Source of the DNA: Cristatella mucedo
Taxonomy: Eukaryota; Bryozoa; Phylactolaemata; Cristatellidae
NCBI GenBank assembly: GCA_009760855.2
Contig: WPIO01000011.1
Coordinates: 1,971,501 to 2,035,500 of the forward strand
DNA: 64,000 bases
Direction: 5' to 3'
How positions within the stretch are numbered: position 1 is the stretch's first letter; each line of letters opens with the position of its first letter. The notes under the pieces are model-generated. The model made no database searches. It saw only the letters and a program-made list of their open reading frames with translations, and had not been told where the DNA came from. This document shows positions 42,439-54,700 of the stretch, in pieces. The translations under genes and the position numbers were made by a program.

Positions 42439-43139
42439 CGCCGGCCGCCATCCGGCTACCGACGCTGACAGCTGCAGGCAGCACCGGCAATTACCATCCA
42501 ATGCCGTTCAGGTCATATCGTTTTCTTTATTTACAAGACCCGGGCTCTTATTTCGAGTCCCAATAGCTTAGGGGCACAGCTGCTAACACCATAAGCCAGG
42601 TCAGCTGAAAATGCAATTACCCGGTGCCACCTAAGCGGCCGATTCTCTCGCGCGGCGCGGCAGCGCTGTCTGCTCGCTACAAGCTCTCGCTCTTGTCGTT
42701 TTCCGTGCGTCGCTATTGTCGCTGCGGTTGGCAGCGTCCTCGAAATGAAGCAATCGGGCAGTTAAAGTCTGCAGAAGCAGCAGCTGCAGCAGCCGCGTGC
42801 GGAACTGCACGCTTGCTGCCGCGGCGTGTGGGGGGATAAGGGAAGCTGGACGGTAGCGCGTACCAGGGTCAGAGAGGGCGCAAGAAGCGACAGCCCTAAC
42901 GTTTGGTCGTGAAAAAAGCATCGAGGGTGAAGCTCCAAACACCTGCAGAGCGAGGGAATCGGGCGTGACATTACGACGCGCCCGCGTTGCACGCCAGCGT
43001 GCGACGTATCCTTTCCAGAAGAAAAGCCGCGGAAAAGCACCGGCAGGCGGCGGCGGCGGCGCCGCCGGAATTCACTTGCCGCCCAATCTGAGCGGCGCGC
43101 GCGCGCGCGTTACACGACACGTCGCGGTAGTCTTCTCGC
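42439..43139. other. GC-rich, no gene seen
   Basis: A weak tRNA-like stretch at 42540-42600 (minus) is too degenerate to call. Confidence 0.35.
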
Positions 43140-43316
43140 TCGGAAGATCGAAGGCGGTTGCTTTTCGCGACCTCGGCCCCCCGAGGTCGTGGGTTCGATT
43201 CCTGTGGCGGGCGATCCTGTATCGCCGCTGCAAGCGGCGGCGATAGCCGTCGACGCTCTTCTGTCGTTATACAAAAAGAGGCTGTCGAATCAGCTTGTAT
43301 TTATTTATTTATTTAA
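43140..43316 (+). mobile_element. SINE-T2, well preserved
   Basis: GGCGGTTGCTTTTCGCG, an 11-bp hairpin with one G-T pair (43166-43191), box B GGGTTCGATTCC, GGCGATCCTGTATCGCC, the central GCAAGCGGCGGCGATAGCCG, CTCTTCTGTCGTTATACAAA, GAGGCTGTCGAATCAGCT and (TATT)n. Confidence 0.9.
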
Positions 43317-44189
43317 GAGGAGCGCGACCTAGCGGCTCGCTGAGCGGTCGCTTAGCGATGGCTCGCCAGAAAACGACGGCCCGAATAGGCCGAACAGCGA
43401 GCGGTAGCCGCCGCCGCCGCCGCCGCGAGGAGACGGCTGCGCATCGCTCTCGCGGCGCTCGATCGTCGACGCCTCAACGTCGCGGCTAAAGCATTAGAGG
43501 CGAAGTCGGCGTCTCGTCGTTGCGGCGTACCGTGCCGCAGCAGGTGCTTAGGCGGCGAGGAGAGGCAAAGGTTACGGGTGTTGAGAGAGACTACGCAACC
43601 TCAGGCCGGCGCTGCCGAGCCTGCAGCCTCGGCTTTCATTTACTGAAGGCTCCAGTGGGCAGCAGCAGCAAGGCCGGGGCGGCGGCGGCGGCGGCGGCGG
43701 GTGGTGGGCGGGTGGTGGGCGGGCCACGCTCGCCGCCCATGCTACCGACTCTGAACTTCGGCGCTCTCGACTTCGAATCTGGCACTCAAAGCTTTCCTGT
43801 AGCCAATCGGTCACGTGAGCGAAATGCCGAGCGGTCCGCGTGATGCACGCGGAAGTTGAACGAGGTTCAGCTTTCCGAGCGGGCGAGCGAGCCAAGTGCA
43901 CGCTCGACCCTCTGGCGAAATTCCTAGGACCCGGAACGTGGCTGTGCTAAAGCAGTCAGTTTACGGCTGCCGAAATTCGCGGTTCGGTATTATGATGACT
44001 AGGAACCCGTTGTACCTCGATCTATGGCTAGGTGGTAGACAGAGGCCAAACTCGTGTAAAAGTCTGTCGGCTGTAAGCTCTGGGCTTTGAGTCTCGCTGC
44101 CGCGTTGTACTTTGGGCGTCGAGCGAGAGTTCCTGTACGCTGGCGCTGGGACGGACACCCTTATCCCTATGTGACTGTCGAAAAGACAC
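43317..44189. other. GC-rich, no gene supported
   Basis: It includes (CCG)n at 43409-43426 and (GGC)n at 43677-43701. Confidence 0.35.
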
Positions 44190-44285
44190 GTCTAAAAGAT
44201 AAAAAGATAAAAAGATGAAAGATAAAATATAAAAAGATAAAAAAGATATAAAAAAAGATATAAAAGGATAAAAGATAAAAAGGTC
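44190..44285. repeat. (GATAAAA)n degenerate tandem
   Basis: About 11 units of AAAAGATA/AAAGATAAA type with variable A-run lengths. Confidence 0.93.
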
Positions 44286-45614
<1,329 letters not shown>

Positions 45615-45651
45615 CTCGCAGAGCAGCAGCTTTGAGCTGCTGCTCTGCGAG
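45615..45651. repeat. perfect 17-bp-arm hairpin, 3-base loop
   Basis: CTCGCAGAGCAGCAGCT and its exact complement flank TTG. Confidence 0.98.
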
Positions 45652-45831
45652 CTACTTGCTATTCACGGTGCCTGTTCTACGAACGATGCGACTTTTGTTA
45701 AGGCTCGCTTCATATTCGATGAGCAACTTTTTGGGGCCATATTCAGTGTCATGGCCATGCTACAATATATATATATATAGTGTGTGTGACTATGTTTTAT
45801 GATAACGGAGAAAACTGCTCGTCAATTTTAT

Positions 45832-45905
45832 CAATAGAGATTAAACTCTCTTATAGAGATTAAACTCTCTTAGGGCGCTATTACAAATGAATTATATTTT
45901 ATATT
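45832..45905 (+). mobile_element. SINE-T1 tail with internal duplication
   Basis: The TAGAGATTAAACTCTCTTA stem-loop is present twice in tandem, then GGGCGCTATTACAAATGAAT and a (TTTTATA)n end. No head is seen. Confidence 0.7.
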
Positions 45906-46069
45906 TTATATTTCTTTTGCCTGTCGTTATGCATGCGGAGTGCCATTTTCTGCTAATTCTTCGTACGACCGTACTAGATTCCTGAATCGGCGTGTCGTAA
46001 AGCAAATAGCTTTGCTTCCTTCTCCAATTCGAAGTGACGTAATTAGAAATATGTAAATCTCATGCACAT

Positions 46070-46195
46070 ATTGCCTTGAGAGAGCTTAGTTCTATCCGGG
46101 TGCAGAGATTAGTCGCAGGGCTTAAGCCCGCGACCTTGTTCGGTTAAAGCGAGCACTTTACCAATGGGCCTAACCAGGGCGGAGGCAGTTAATAA
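46070..46195 (-). mobile_element. SINE-T1, partial
   Basis: On the minus strand: CTGGTTAGGCCCATTGGTAAAG, a CTCGCTTTAACCGAACAAGG core, box B-like GGGCTTAAGCCC and a truncated stem-loop tail. L2-B tail sequence follows directly at 46196. Confidence 0.65.
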
Positions 46196-46506
46196 CAGTA
46201 ACAATAAGAATGATAAAGCGCTTGATGATAAAGCACTTGATAAAGCTCCCTCTGAGAACTTAATCTCGCTCTAGGCAATTTACATTTTCTGCAAAGGGAA
46301 ATGCAATTGAAATAGTGAGCAAAATCATGCTTGATGAACAAACAAAATGAATAACATGGTTAGGGGTGGCATGCACAGGGTCAGCATGCAAATGTGGTTA
46401 TTGGCAGCATGCACAGTGTCAGCACGCATAAGCACATCAAGGACGAATCACAGGCACCCACTAAATGCTGTCCTGAATAGATGTGCTTTTCAGTTCTTTT
46501 TAAATG
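46196..46506 (-). mobile_element. L2-B 3' fragment
   Basis: AT-rich start with a duplicated TGATAAAGC word, a degenerate stem-loop, CATGGTTAGGGGTGGCATGC, CAGCACGCATAAGCACAT and the first C-terminal codons. It is cut at 46507. Confidence 0.85.
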
Positions 46507-46788
46507 GTTGCTCGCTGCGTTCGAAAGTCTGCCTCTTGGGTGCACGCTCAGCTACGAGCTCATGTCCGCTGGATGTCGTTCAAAGCACTCAGTCGGTTTG
46601 CGTCGCGCGAGCCGTTACTTCGACAGGCGCCGGCGGCGGCGGCGGCGGCAGCGGCCAAGAAGACTCGGTTGTAGACCGGCGACAGGTGGCTGAGGCCGGG
46701 CCTCACAAGCCTACGCCTAGTGAAGCGAAGCGCGGCCGCGGCCGCGGAGCAACGCCGGCCGCGCTGCGAATCGAGGACGACAGCGGCA

Positions 46789-46834
46789 GCGCGGCGCGGC
46801 GAGGCGGCGGCAGCGCTGCCTCGCCGCGCCGCGC
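46789..46834. repeat. perfect 17-bp-arm inverted repeat
   Basis: GCGCGGCGCGGCGAGGC and complement, loop of 12 that is itself partly palindromic. Confidence 0.93.
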
Positions 46835-46933
46835 CCTCTGCCTTCGACCGGTCGCTACGAGTCGCTTCGAGTAGCGACGGGTCGGAGCTGAGGAAAGCTG
46901 CCTAAAAGAAGAGGATTCGAGTAGCGACGGGTC

Positions 46934-46965
46934 CTTCTCTTCTTTTAAGCTTAAAAGAAGAGAAG
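46934..46965. repeat. perfect 32-bp palindrome
   Basis: CTTCTCTTCTTTTAAG is followed immediately by its complement, with no loop; a HindIII site is at the centre. Confidence 0.98.
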
Positions 46966-47916
46966 TCGGAACGCCCCCTCGGCGGCCAGCGAATGCCGAT
47001 CGCCGGCCGCGTCACTCGAAGCGACGGTCGCGGCGGCGGCGCGGCGAGGAGCTTCAGAGTGACGCAGCCGGCAAATGGCAACCGGTCGTTGGCCGTTGGA
47101 GCGCCGAGCCGGCGCTCTGGCTGACGCATCGCTCGCCGCGGCCGCTTAGCCGCTGCCGCGACTCGTCCGTCGCGGGGAGACGCGGCGCCACCGGTGGCCT
47201 CCGAAACTTGGCAGGTGAGGTTTTCTCTTTCCCAGAAATCTGCTGAGCTCGACAGGCCGCAAAGAAATCATCAAAGACCGTGCTGCAGGGCTGCACTCGG
47301 CGGCCATGCCCAGGCAACGAGCGATCGGTGCAAGGAAGGCAGACGGAATTCGAATCGAGCAGCGAGGGCCGGGCGAGGAGGCGCTCATCTGGTTGTTAGC
47401 GAGCGCCACCTCGCGAGTATCGCGACTCAATCGCGCACCCCCAGTCGACCTTAATCGCAATCTCGTGCGACGCGGTGCGGAGAGCGCTTCTGTGCGCTCG
47501 AATTTCGCGCCGGGGCGTTTTGCAGCTGACGAACTCGCCGATCGTGCTGTCGGAACGCTCGCCAGACTCGGGTCGTTGCCGAAGGGTAAGGTGCTGGCAC
47601 TAGTGCCACCTAGCGGCCGTGGGTGTTTTGGTCCCGCAGCTGGCAATCCTTTCTTGCCAGCTGCGAGCTGGAGCGATGGCCGCCAGGGCCTCGTTCTGGC
47701 GCTATGAAGACGAGGCGGTCGAATCAGCCTTCTTGTTACTTTACTTTACGCGGCATGGCGATGAGCTCACGGCGTTCTTGGCAACACGACAGAGCGCGCG
47801 ATCTCAGCCGCTCATCCCGCGGCAGGGGGGGTGGCTAAGCGGTTTTGCCCGGCACGCCCCTGAGGGGGTCTGTCCAGGCGGCTGCGGCACCTCGTGACGC
47901 ACGTGATCCGGAGCGG

Positions 47917-48110
47917 AGCGTCTTAGCCCAGGAGTGAGGCACTAGTCGTTCATGACCCGCGGGTTCGAGTCCTGCAACTGGCAATCTCTTATTGTCTGCA
48001 TGCTGCAAGCGGCCGTGACAGGACAGCTGCAGACAGCCGCCGCCGCCGCCGCGGCTGTTCAACCGCTGCTCATGTAAATGAGGCTATTGTGTCAGCTGAC
48101 CTCTAGCTAT
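47917..48110 (+). mobile_element. SINE-T2 with (CCG)n insert
   Basis: Box A-like TCTTAGCCCAGGAGTGAGG, box B GGGTTCGAGTCC, GGCAATCTCTTATTGTC, GCAAGCGGCCGTGACAGGAC, then a CCGCCGCCGCCG patch, and GAGGCTATTGTGTCAGCTGA at the 3' end. Confidence 0.8.
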
Positions 48111-49486
48111 TTTATCTGTTGTCCCCCCCCACCCACCCAGTGTTCTGCCGGTACTCGATAGCTGCGAGATCTGACTACAAAGTAGGGCCGGTGTGCATGC
48201 CAGCATCGCCGGGCGGCGAGATCCGGCTCCGACTTTATTGCAGCGTAGCGAGCGCGGCGCAGCGGCCCGAGTGGCGCTGCTGAGCCACCGAGCGACGCGT
48301 CGGCGGCTGAGCAGCAGGAGCAGCAGGAGCAGGAGCAGGAGCAGCTATGCTCGCTCCGCTTCCCACGCCGCGCTCATGCGGCGCTAGCAGCTGGGCGTCG
48401 GAGTGACGCGTGCGCGTGCGCCGTAGTCGGCGGCAGCCCGACCGGCTAACGCCGCTCGCTGCGGCGTGAGCCGGAGCGCGACGCTCGCTCTGGGCGCGAG
48501 CGTCGCGCTCCGGCGCGGCGCCGGTCGTACGCGCAGCTCCCGCCGGTGCGGCGCCGGCCGCGCGAGCGGCGCACCGCTCGCTCGGGCTGGGCGACGGTGC
48601 CGAGCCCTCTTCAGGTCGTTGCCGAGCGTAAGGCGTAGATCGGGTGCGGCTGACGTGCGCCCTCGGCCATCGCTCTCCTCTGGCGCAACTCGAGCGGACG
48701 ACGAGCGAAGAGCGTCCGCTCGGAGTAGTGAACCCGAGAGTAGAGCGAACGAACCGGATGCTTCCACAGCCGGCGAAGAGGCGCCGGCCGCGGAGTAGGC
48801 GATCGACGGGAGCGCGGCTCGAGAACGTCTGGCCTTCCGTCGGCTCCTCGGCTGCGTCAGAGGAGCGCAGCGCAGCGCTCCGCTCCGCGTTCAATCTGCG
48901 CTCCTCGTACGCAGTTCGAGCTCAGGCCGCTCCGCGTTCAAGCCATTTACCAGCCGCCGCGCGCGCGGAGCGATGACGCAAATAGTCTGTCGGCGTCGAG
49001 CTCAGGCCTGCATTCGACGGCGTCGTCGTTAAGCGGAAGTAATTTGTCGGCTGCTGCTCACTGAAAGCGCCGCCCAATGAGCGCTGTCAACGAAATGCAG
49101 CCGAACGGATGTGAGTTACGAATGGTTGAGCGGACAATCGCACTCGTGCAGGCAGCAACGGTTTCGCGGGCGATAGGCGCCATACAAGGGAGTGTGGCGC
49201 TATACAATATAATACAATACAAGCTCGTCGCGGCGATCGTAAGCGTTGAAACCTAGCCTTCCGACGTGGGGAGGCAGTAGCTAACGTTTAATCTAAGCGG
49301 CCCTCTCAGACACCAACTTCGATTGATCGAGCACTCTTAGTGCACTATGCAAATGAATTTCGCTTTATCTATGTTGTGGCTCCAACAGCGGCAACAGCGC
49401 CTGAATTTTTTCGGCGAGGGATGGTGTGAGGATATTTGACTTTAAGGGTCGATATCGAAAAGTGCTCGGAGTGCTTCACACGCCGC
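48111..49486. other. very GC-rich, no gene supported
   Basis: Long open frames on both strands (48235-48894 minus, 48466-48976 plus) reflect CpG-rich composition. It holds the hairpin at 48470-48514 and a GAGCAG hexamer run (48313-48345). Confidence 0.35.
48470..48514. repeat. perfect 19-bp-arm inverted repeat
   Basis: Arms 48470-48488 and 48496-48514 (GCCGGAGCGCGACGCTCGC and complement), 7-base loop. Confidence 0.97.
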
Positions 49487-49640
49487 CGGCAATGGCTTGG
49501 TCCAGCGGTTAAGGTGCTCGCCCCGACTAAGGTCTGGCTGAAGTCGTGGGCTCGAGCCCTGAGGCATATGTGAAGCGCCTGAACAGAGATTTAGTTCTCT
49601 TGGGGCGCTATACAAATGAATTATATCATTATTATTATCT
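49487..49640 (+). mobile_element. SINE-T1, complete
   Basis: Box A region TGGTCCAGCGGTTAAGGTGC, core CGCCCCGACTAAGGTC, box B-like GGGCTCGAGCCC, then GCATATGTGAAGCGCCTGAA, a stem-loop with AGAGA and TCTCT arms, GGGCGCTATACAAATGAATT and (ATT)n. It is a tRNA-derived head with an L2-B-like tail. Confidence 0.92.
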
Positions 49641-51126
49641 CGGTTGACCGAGGGTGAGGGAGACGCGCGAGTTTCGCGACGTCGACCTATGACTCGTAGC
49701 GCGCTGCGATGGCGGCGAGGACTCTCGGTGCTCGGTTCTCAGCTCTCGGTGCTGGTCTGACGCGACGCGTCTGGAGAGGGGGGCGCGTGGGGGAGCCACT
49801 TTGGAGGGCTTGACACTTTCGCACGAAAGCAACGGACCGGCAGGCAGCAAACGGCCGGTCAGTGGCAAAAAACGCGACGATTTAATGCTACGAGCGCCTC
49901 GACGCCAATCGCGAGGAGCCGTCGCTAGGTGACGTTGCTAGGTGACAGCTTCGTCGGTGCGGCATCCTCCCCTTGCCCGCAGGCCAACGTCACCGGCTTC
50001 CTAGTGGGGAGGGGGAAGGGGCGGGGCGGCGGCGGGATTGACGGGACTCATGCCTTGGCATGGCCTTCGGCAGAGATTTGCCTATTTGCTGCCAGTAGCC
50101 GAGTAGCGGGGCAAGTGGCGGCAGTATGCAAAATTGGTTGCCATCCTTGGATGCCGAGGTCAATGCAAAAATAGACCCTACCGCATAAAAGCAGAGGCTG
50201 CTGGTGATGAGCGCCCTAGTATTCGCTGCGCTTTGCAATCGGGTCGTGGTTGGTCGCCGGCCGCGCCCGAAATACAGTCGTTTCCCTGCGTACAAGAATG
50301 TCGGCTGCAGTCGACCGCGCGCATCAGGATGTAGGAATACTCCGCTTGTAAGAATGGCAATTCTGGATCCCAGATGATAACCTCAGTGTTAGTCTTACTC
50401 CGCCTGTATGGGAATACTATACGGAATATATACTATACGCATACGGCGCCGCGGCGTTCGGCACGGCAGACGACTGCAGCGCCGAACGCCGCGGCGCCGA
50501 GTGCAGCGCCGGAGCGGGAGCGGCGGCGGCGGCGGGTGCTGTGAAATACCGCGCCGAAATGCGAGCAGCCGGCGACGTGCCGCGCATTCTCCGACGGAGC
50601 CTCGCGCGCCGCCGCCGCCGCCACCGGGCGCTCCGCTCCCGGATGCCGCTGCGCGCGAGGCTCGTCGTCGTCAGCCGGAGCGCCGCGCCGCTCGCGCCCG
50701 CTCGAGCCTCAGGGGCGCGCTCTGCTGCCGCCGAAGCGGTTCGATGCCCACGATAAAAATGAGCCAGCGCCGGCGCCGCAGCCGCCGCCGCAGCCGCCGC
50801 CGCAGCCGCCGCCGCTTCACCGCGAAGGAAATCTCCGCCCGTTCGATGCCAGTTTCTGCATGCAACGAAACTTTCGTCGACATTTTCCCTACCCGCGCCG
50901 CACCGCCGCAGCGGCTAAGAACGCCGCTCCAATCGCGTAAGCGCGTAGCTGCGAACTTTGTTACAATCCGGATTTGCAGCTTCCGCGTGCAAAGACCCGC
51001 GATTATGAACTATAGGCTTGACAGCTGAACCTCAATTATGATTTATGGTAATAAGAAGGACTATAGTAGTTCGTTTCTGTAATCCCCAAGAGAAATACGT
51101 CTCTATAAAATATATATATATATGTG
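49641..51126. other. GC-rich, no gene supported
   Basis: It includes the hairpin at 50444-50499 and GCCGCC tandem patches (50768-50815). Confidence 0.35.
50444..50499. repeat. perfect 19-bp-arm inverted repeat
   Basis: Arms 50444-50462 and 50481-50499 (CGGCGCCGCGGCGTTCGGC and complement), loop of 18. Confidence 0.97.
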
Positions 51127-51295
51127 TACGGATATAATTCATTTGTATAGCGCCCTAAGAGAAATTAATCGCTATCCAGGCCCTTCGCATATGCCAGGGG
51201 TCTTGAGCCCTCGACCAGGGCCGTCAAATGTATTCACCTTGACCTTGGTCAGGCGAGCACCCCTTAACCACTTGGCCAAATCTGTCATCGCGCTT
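51127..51295 (-). mobile_element. SINE-T1, complete
   Basis: On the minus strand: TTTGGCCAAGTGGTTAAGGG, CTCGCCTGACCAAGGTCAAG, a degenerate box B, then GAAGGGCCTGGATAGCG, TTTCTCTTAGGGCGCTATAC and AAATGAATTATATCC. An (AT)n stretch adjoins the tail. Confidence 0.85.
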
Positions 51296-52124
51296 TATTA
51301 TACCTCGAATTGCCCAACGAATTCCTCTGTGTTCACGCTAGCGTTCCATAACCACGTAAAAAATAAAAGGCGGCAAATGTGAAGCCCCGCTGTTGAGGTC
51401 ATCAGCCGGTGCCTTCCCGAGACCTTCCTTCCTTCCCTAGCGCCGTGCCGCAGACCGCTCAGTTTCGAACACAAAGCACTTGCATAATAGGGCTGATTTG
51501 TGGAGCGTCCATTGAGCGGCGGTAGGAGCGGTGGGCGAGTAGTAAGATGCCGGCGTCATATGTTTGGACTGCCAATGCAGGGACCGAACAGTGGAGCCTG
51601 TATCGATAAGCAGATAAGTAGTTCCAGATTTAATTGGGTCTCGCATCCCCTACCGGCCATGCGAGACCGTATAATAGTAATGCTGTTTCAAGTTAGCAAG
51701 CAGTTCTCGCGAAATCTCTACTAATTAAAGTGAGAAAGTCCGTCACGCCGCAAGACGGCGCACGCGTGTCGCGTGGCTAGATGGCGCACGTCCGTCAAAA
51801 TGGCGCAGCGCTGTCTTCCGTGACGGAACTGCTACGACTCGGCGAAGTGACTCCGCTGGCTGCGGTGAGCTGCTCGTATTTACTTAAATGTGTACCACGT
51901 GTTGCAAGGCACGTGTTTTGTTTGTATTGGCTGCGAAGGTTCCTATTGCCCTCCGAGGGATGTCAGGCTGTCGCCTGGGCAGGCGGGTCCCAGGGGGCGT
52001 GGCGCCGACTGGCCGACGCTGCTTCCGAGCGCTTCCGTGTATGCCAGTCTGTAACTTCGCAACGGTCTGAAGATCATCATCATCAGGGTTGTTGACGCTG
52101 GAATTTTTTGTAGAACTTTCCTCA
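51296..52124. other. no gene supported
   Basis: Nothing named. Confidence 0.35.
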
Positions 52125-52400
52125 TTTCCGCTTGAGCTGCTTTCATTCCGCTCATTCGGTAGCCAAGCAACAGCTTCGCCCCAAAGAACAAAAAGAATGC
52201 GGAAGGCGTAGTTAAGTCGGGAGAGCAGTCCCGGAAGTGAACAGCATGGAAATAGCAGCAAAGGGTGGCGGGAAAGAATGTGAGGCGTGAGTCGGCAGCT
52301 GAAAGTTGCCGCGGCTCTGCAGTCTAGAGGGCCCACAAAGAAAAAGCAGCAGTCACCAAGAGTCTTCAAGTCAAAGAATGGCAAAGTCTCGAATCGAAAA
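52125..52400 (-). mobile_element. L2-A C-terminal fragment, diverged
   Basis: The minus strand encodes LPFFDLKTLGDCCFFFVGPL, parallel to VPFLRLKTVGD...AGP of L2-A. The nucleotide words GTGAACAGCATGGAAATAGC and CATTCGGTAGCCAA match the same positions at 5.2-5.4 kb. It is GC-shifted compared with other copies. Confidence 0.65.
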
Positions 52401-53519
52401 GACCTACAGGGCGCTCGGAGGCTAGCAGAAATCTAGGCAAGCCCGGATGCGGAGCCCCGTGTAGGAGTCGGAGTGAGATTATTTGCTCTTTATTCGTTGA
52501 GCAACTGGCAGCCATCGCAGCTCCTTCAGCGAAGGAGGCACGCGGCGCCGCCGCCGCCGCCGCGGCCGGAATCTCTTGGACGTAAAAGCTTCCCGCCTTG
52601 CGACCGCGATCGCATTCCACCGAGCTTGACCCGATGGCTTTTAGGCTCGCTGTCCTCCTCGGCGCTCTACGTGGGCGACGGAGTCGCAGACGCTGCCACG
52701 CTGGAACCCGAAGTCCCAGAAGTCTCTCTACAATGCACTGGACCCTTGTCCTGCGCGCGTAGCATCGTTATGACTGGACAAGCGGGCAGGTTTGTCGTCA
52801 TTTTTGTCGGCTTCTGGCTGGAGCGAAAGGACTGCTTCTTTGGATAGAAGCAACGAAAGGCAAATTCCAGCCATTAGGAGATGATAAGGCAAGAACGCAA
52901 GTTCCAGTCTTCGGGCGGCTACACGTCATAGCGCGAGCAAGTCTGCGCTCGTCGTGCCACACAGAGCCTAACACGCCCACCGAGCCAGCCACGCCCACCC
53001 ACCCATCGTGCCACGCCCCACCAAGCCAGACTTACACGTGTAGTAAGGCCGAAGGTGGGGGATGCGAGAGCCAACAAGCCACCAGCAATAGCGGGGACAG
53101 GAGAGGTATAGCCTAACTATATATAGCGGCGCCGGCGAAGAAAATTGAGGAGCCTGTTCGAGGGGTTGGGAGTTATGCCGACACCTGTGGGATTTTGCTC
53201 CCCTGATAGATAGCCCATGTATCGATATTTCCCAGGGACCGGTGGAACGACCGGCGTCGTGCAAATGAGCAAAAACAACAAAGGCAACTGTAAGCAATCT
53301 CTTGCTGCAACCAGAGCGTCAGAGGAGCGGGCGAGTCGACTACGTCATCGATTCAGAGGGTCTGAGGCGAGATTTCGGGCGACTTCGTGTTTTTCTTCAC
53401 TTCTTTCATCTGTGCCAGCATGCCGCTACGCTTCGTCCCCTTTAGTCCGCTCCCCCCCCTCAAATAACCGCTGCTTATTTGATATTGGAATGCACAGCAG
53501 CTACGCCCAGTGTATATGT
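52401..53519. other. no gene supported
   Basis: Nothing named. Confidence 0.35.
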
Positions 53520-53582
53520 GTGTATGGGCTCGAGCCCCGAGGCGTATGTGAAGCGCCTGAATAGAGACCAAGTTCTCTTGGC
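53520..53582 (+). mobile_element. SINE-T1 fragment
   Basis: It starts at box B (GGGCTCGAGCCCCGAGG), then GTATGTGAAGCGCCTGAATA, and ends inside the stem-loop at TTCTCTTGG. Both ends are missing. Confidence 0.8.
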
Positions 53583-54700
53583 TTACACTGACAGTCACGC
53601 CGATAACTCAAACAATGCGTCGCCTGACGAACGCACGTCGCCAAAATGTCGCCACCGGAAGGAAGATTCGCGAGCAGTTAACGCGACAGCGCCGACCGCG
53701 AGTGCGAAATCGCCGCAGCGCAGGGTGCGCGAGCCCTGGGGGCTCTCGTCTCGCTCGCCGACTCGAGCCGAGCGGCAGCGAGAGCGCCTGCTCTGCCGCA
53801 CGGCGACCGCGAGCGTGCGCGGGCTCGCCGCCAGAGGGCGGACGCGTCGCGCAGAATCCATTAAGTCATTTCGTGAGCCGTCTCGGCGACTTCTAGTCGG
53901 CGGCGATCGTCGTCGTTCTCACCACCCACGCCACCACCCCCCCCCCGCCCTCGCCAGTCCGATGCATGATTTCGACTAATACGATTTCGACAGTTAATGG
54001 TGCGCCTGTTCTTGGAGACTGCCAGCAGGTCAGCTTTGCGAGCCGCAAGCGAAGCTGACAGTGATAGGATTACACAAGTGTCGCGGCGGGTCCGCGGCGG
54101 CGGCGGCTCCGCCGGCAGCGACGCTGGCTGCGTCGTCGCGAGCGCGGCTTCGCTTCCGATTTTTACCGCGAAGTTCTGGGCCGCGTTTAGACGCGCCGAC
54201 GCGTCTTTCAAGCGAAGCCTAAGGATTGATTGTAGGATCTTGATTTTTGGACTTTGGTCCGGTCCGGTCGGTCGGTTGGTCGGTCGGGTGAGCGCCACGA
54301 CCGCCGGCGGCCGCGGCAAACGCTGCCGCGTCGGTTGTCGTCTGCAGCAACGCAAGCCAAACGGCATACCGCCGTCATACCGGATGCGCGGTCAGCGCCT
54401 CATCTGGCGGTCAGCGACGTTTCCTCAACGTTAATCGCTCTCGATTGTTCCCTCCTGCTGGCTGCGCGGCGGCCGCAGCGAGCTGCCGCCGTTGCCGTCG
54501 TTGCCGCCTTGCCCCCCCCCCGCCCCCGTTCGTGTCGCGGCAAAGCCCGCCGCGGCCGGCGGAACGGCCCGGCTTGAATTGATTCCTCGGCGCGTGCGCG
54601 TACCGCCGCTAGCCGGCGAGGCGCCGTCATCCGCCTCCGTCGCGGCTATTAGACAGCCGGCACGGCGATCCGCGCCAGCCATCGCTTTGCCGCGCGTCGA
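53583..54700. other. GC-rich, no gene supported
   Basis: C runs at 53936-53947 and 54513-54523; nothing else named. Confidence 0.35.

Larger units (their letters stand above)
46507..47916. other. very GC-rich, no gene supported
   Basis: Open frames overlap on both strands (47146-47646 minus, 47306-47707 plus). It contains hairpins at 46789-46834 and 46934-46965 and an 18-bp direct repeat (46866-46883 and 46916-46933). Confidence 0.35.

Noticed and set aside
42540-42600. Additional SINE head on the minus strand
   Set aside because: Only weak box A and B similarity and no family-specific body or tail.
48235-48894. Long open frame (219 codons) in GC-rich DNA
   Set aside because: Equally long frames are open on the opposite strand at the same place. 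The protein is Ala/Arg/Ser-rich without domains, as expected from stop-poor CpG-rich composition.
49487-49560. tRNA genes at SINE heads
   Set aside because: Box A and B are present, but there is no closed acceptor stem and the sequence continues into a SINE body; several dispersed copies exist.
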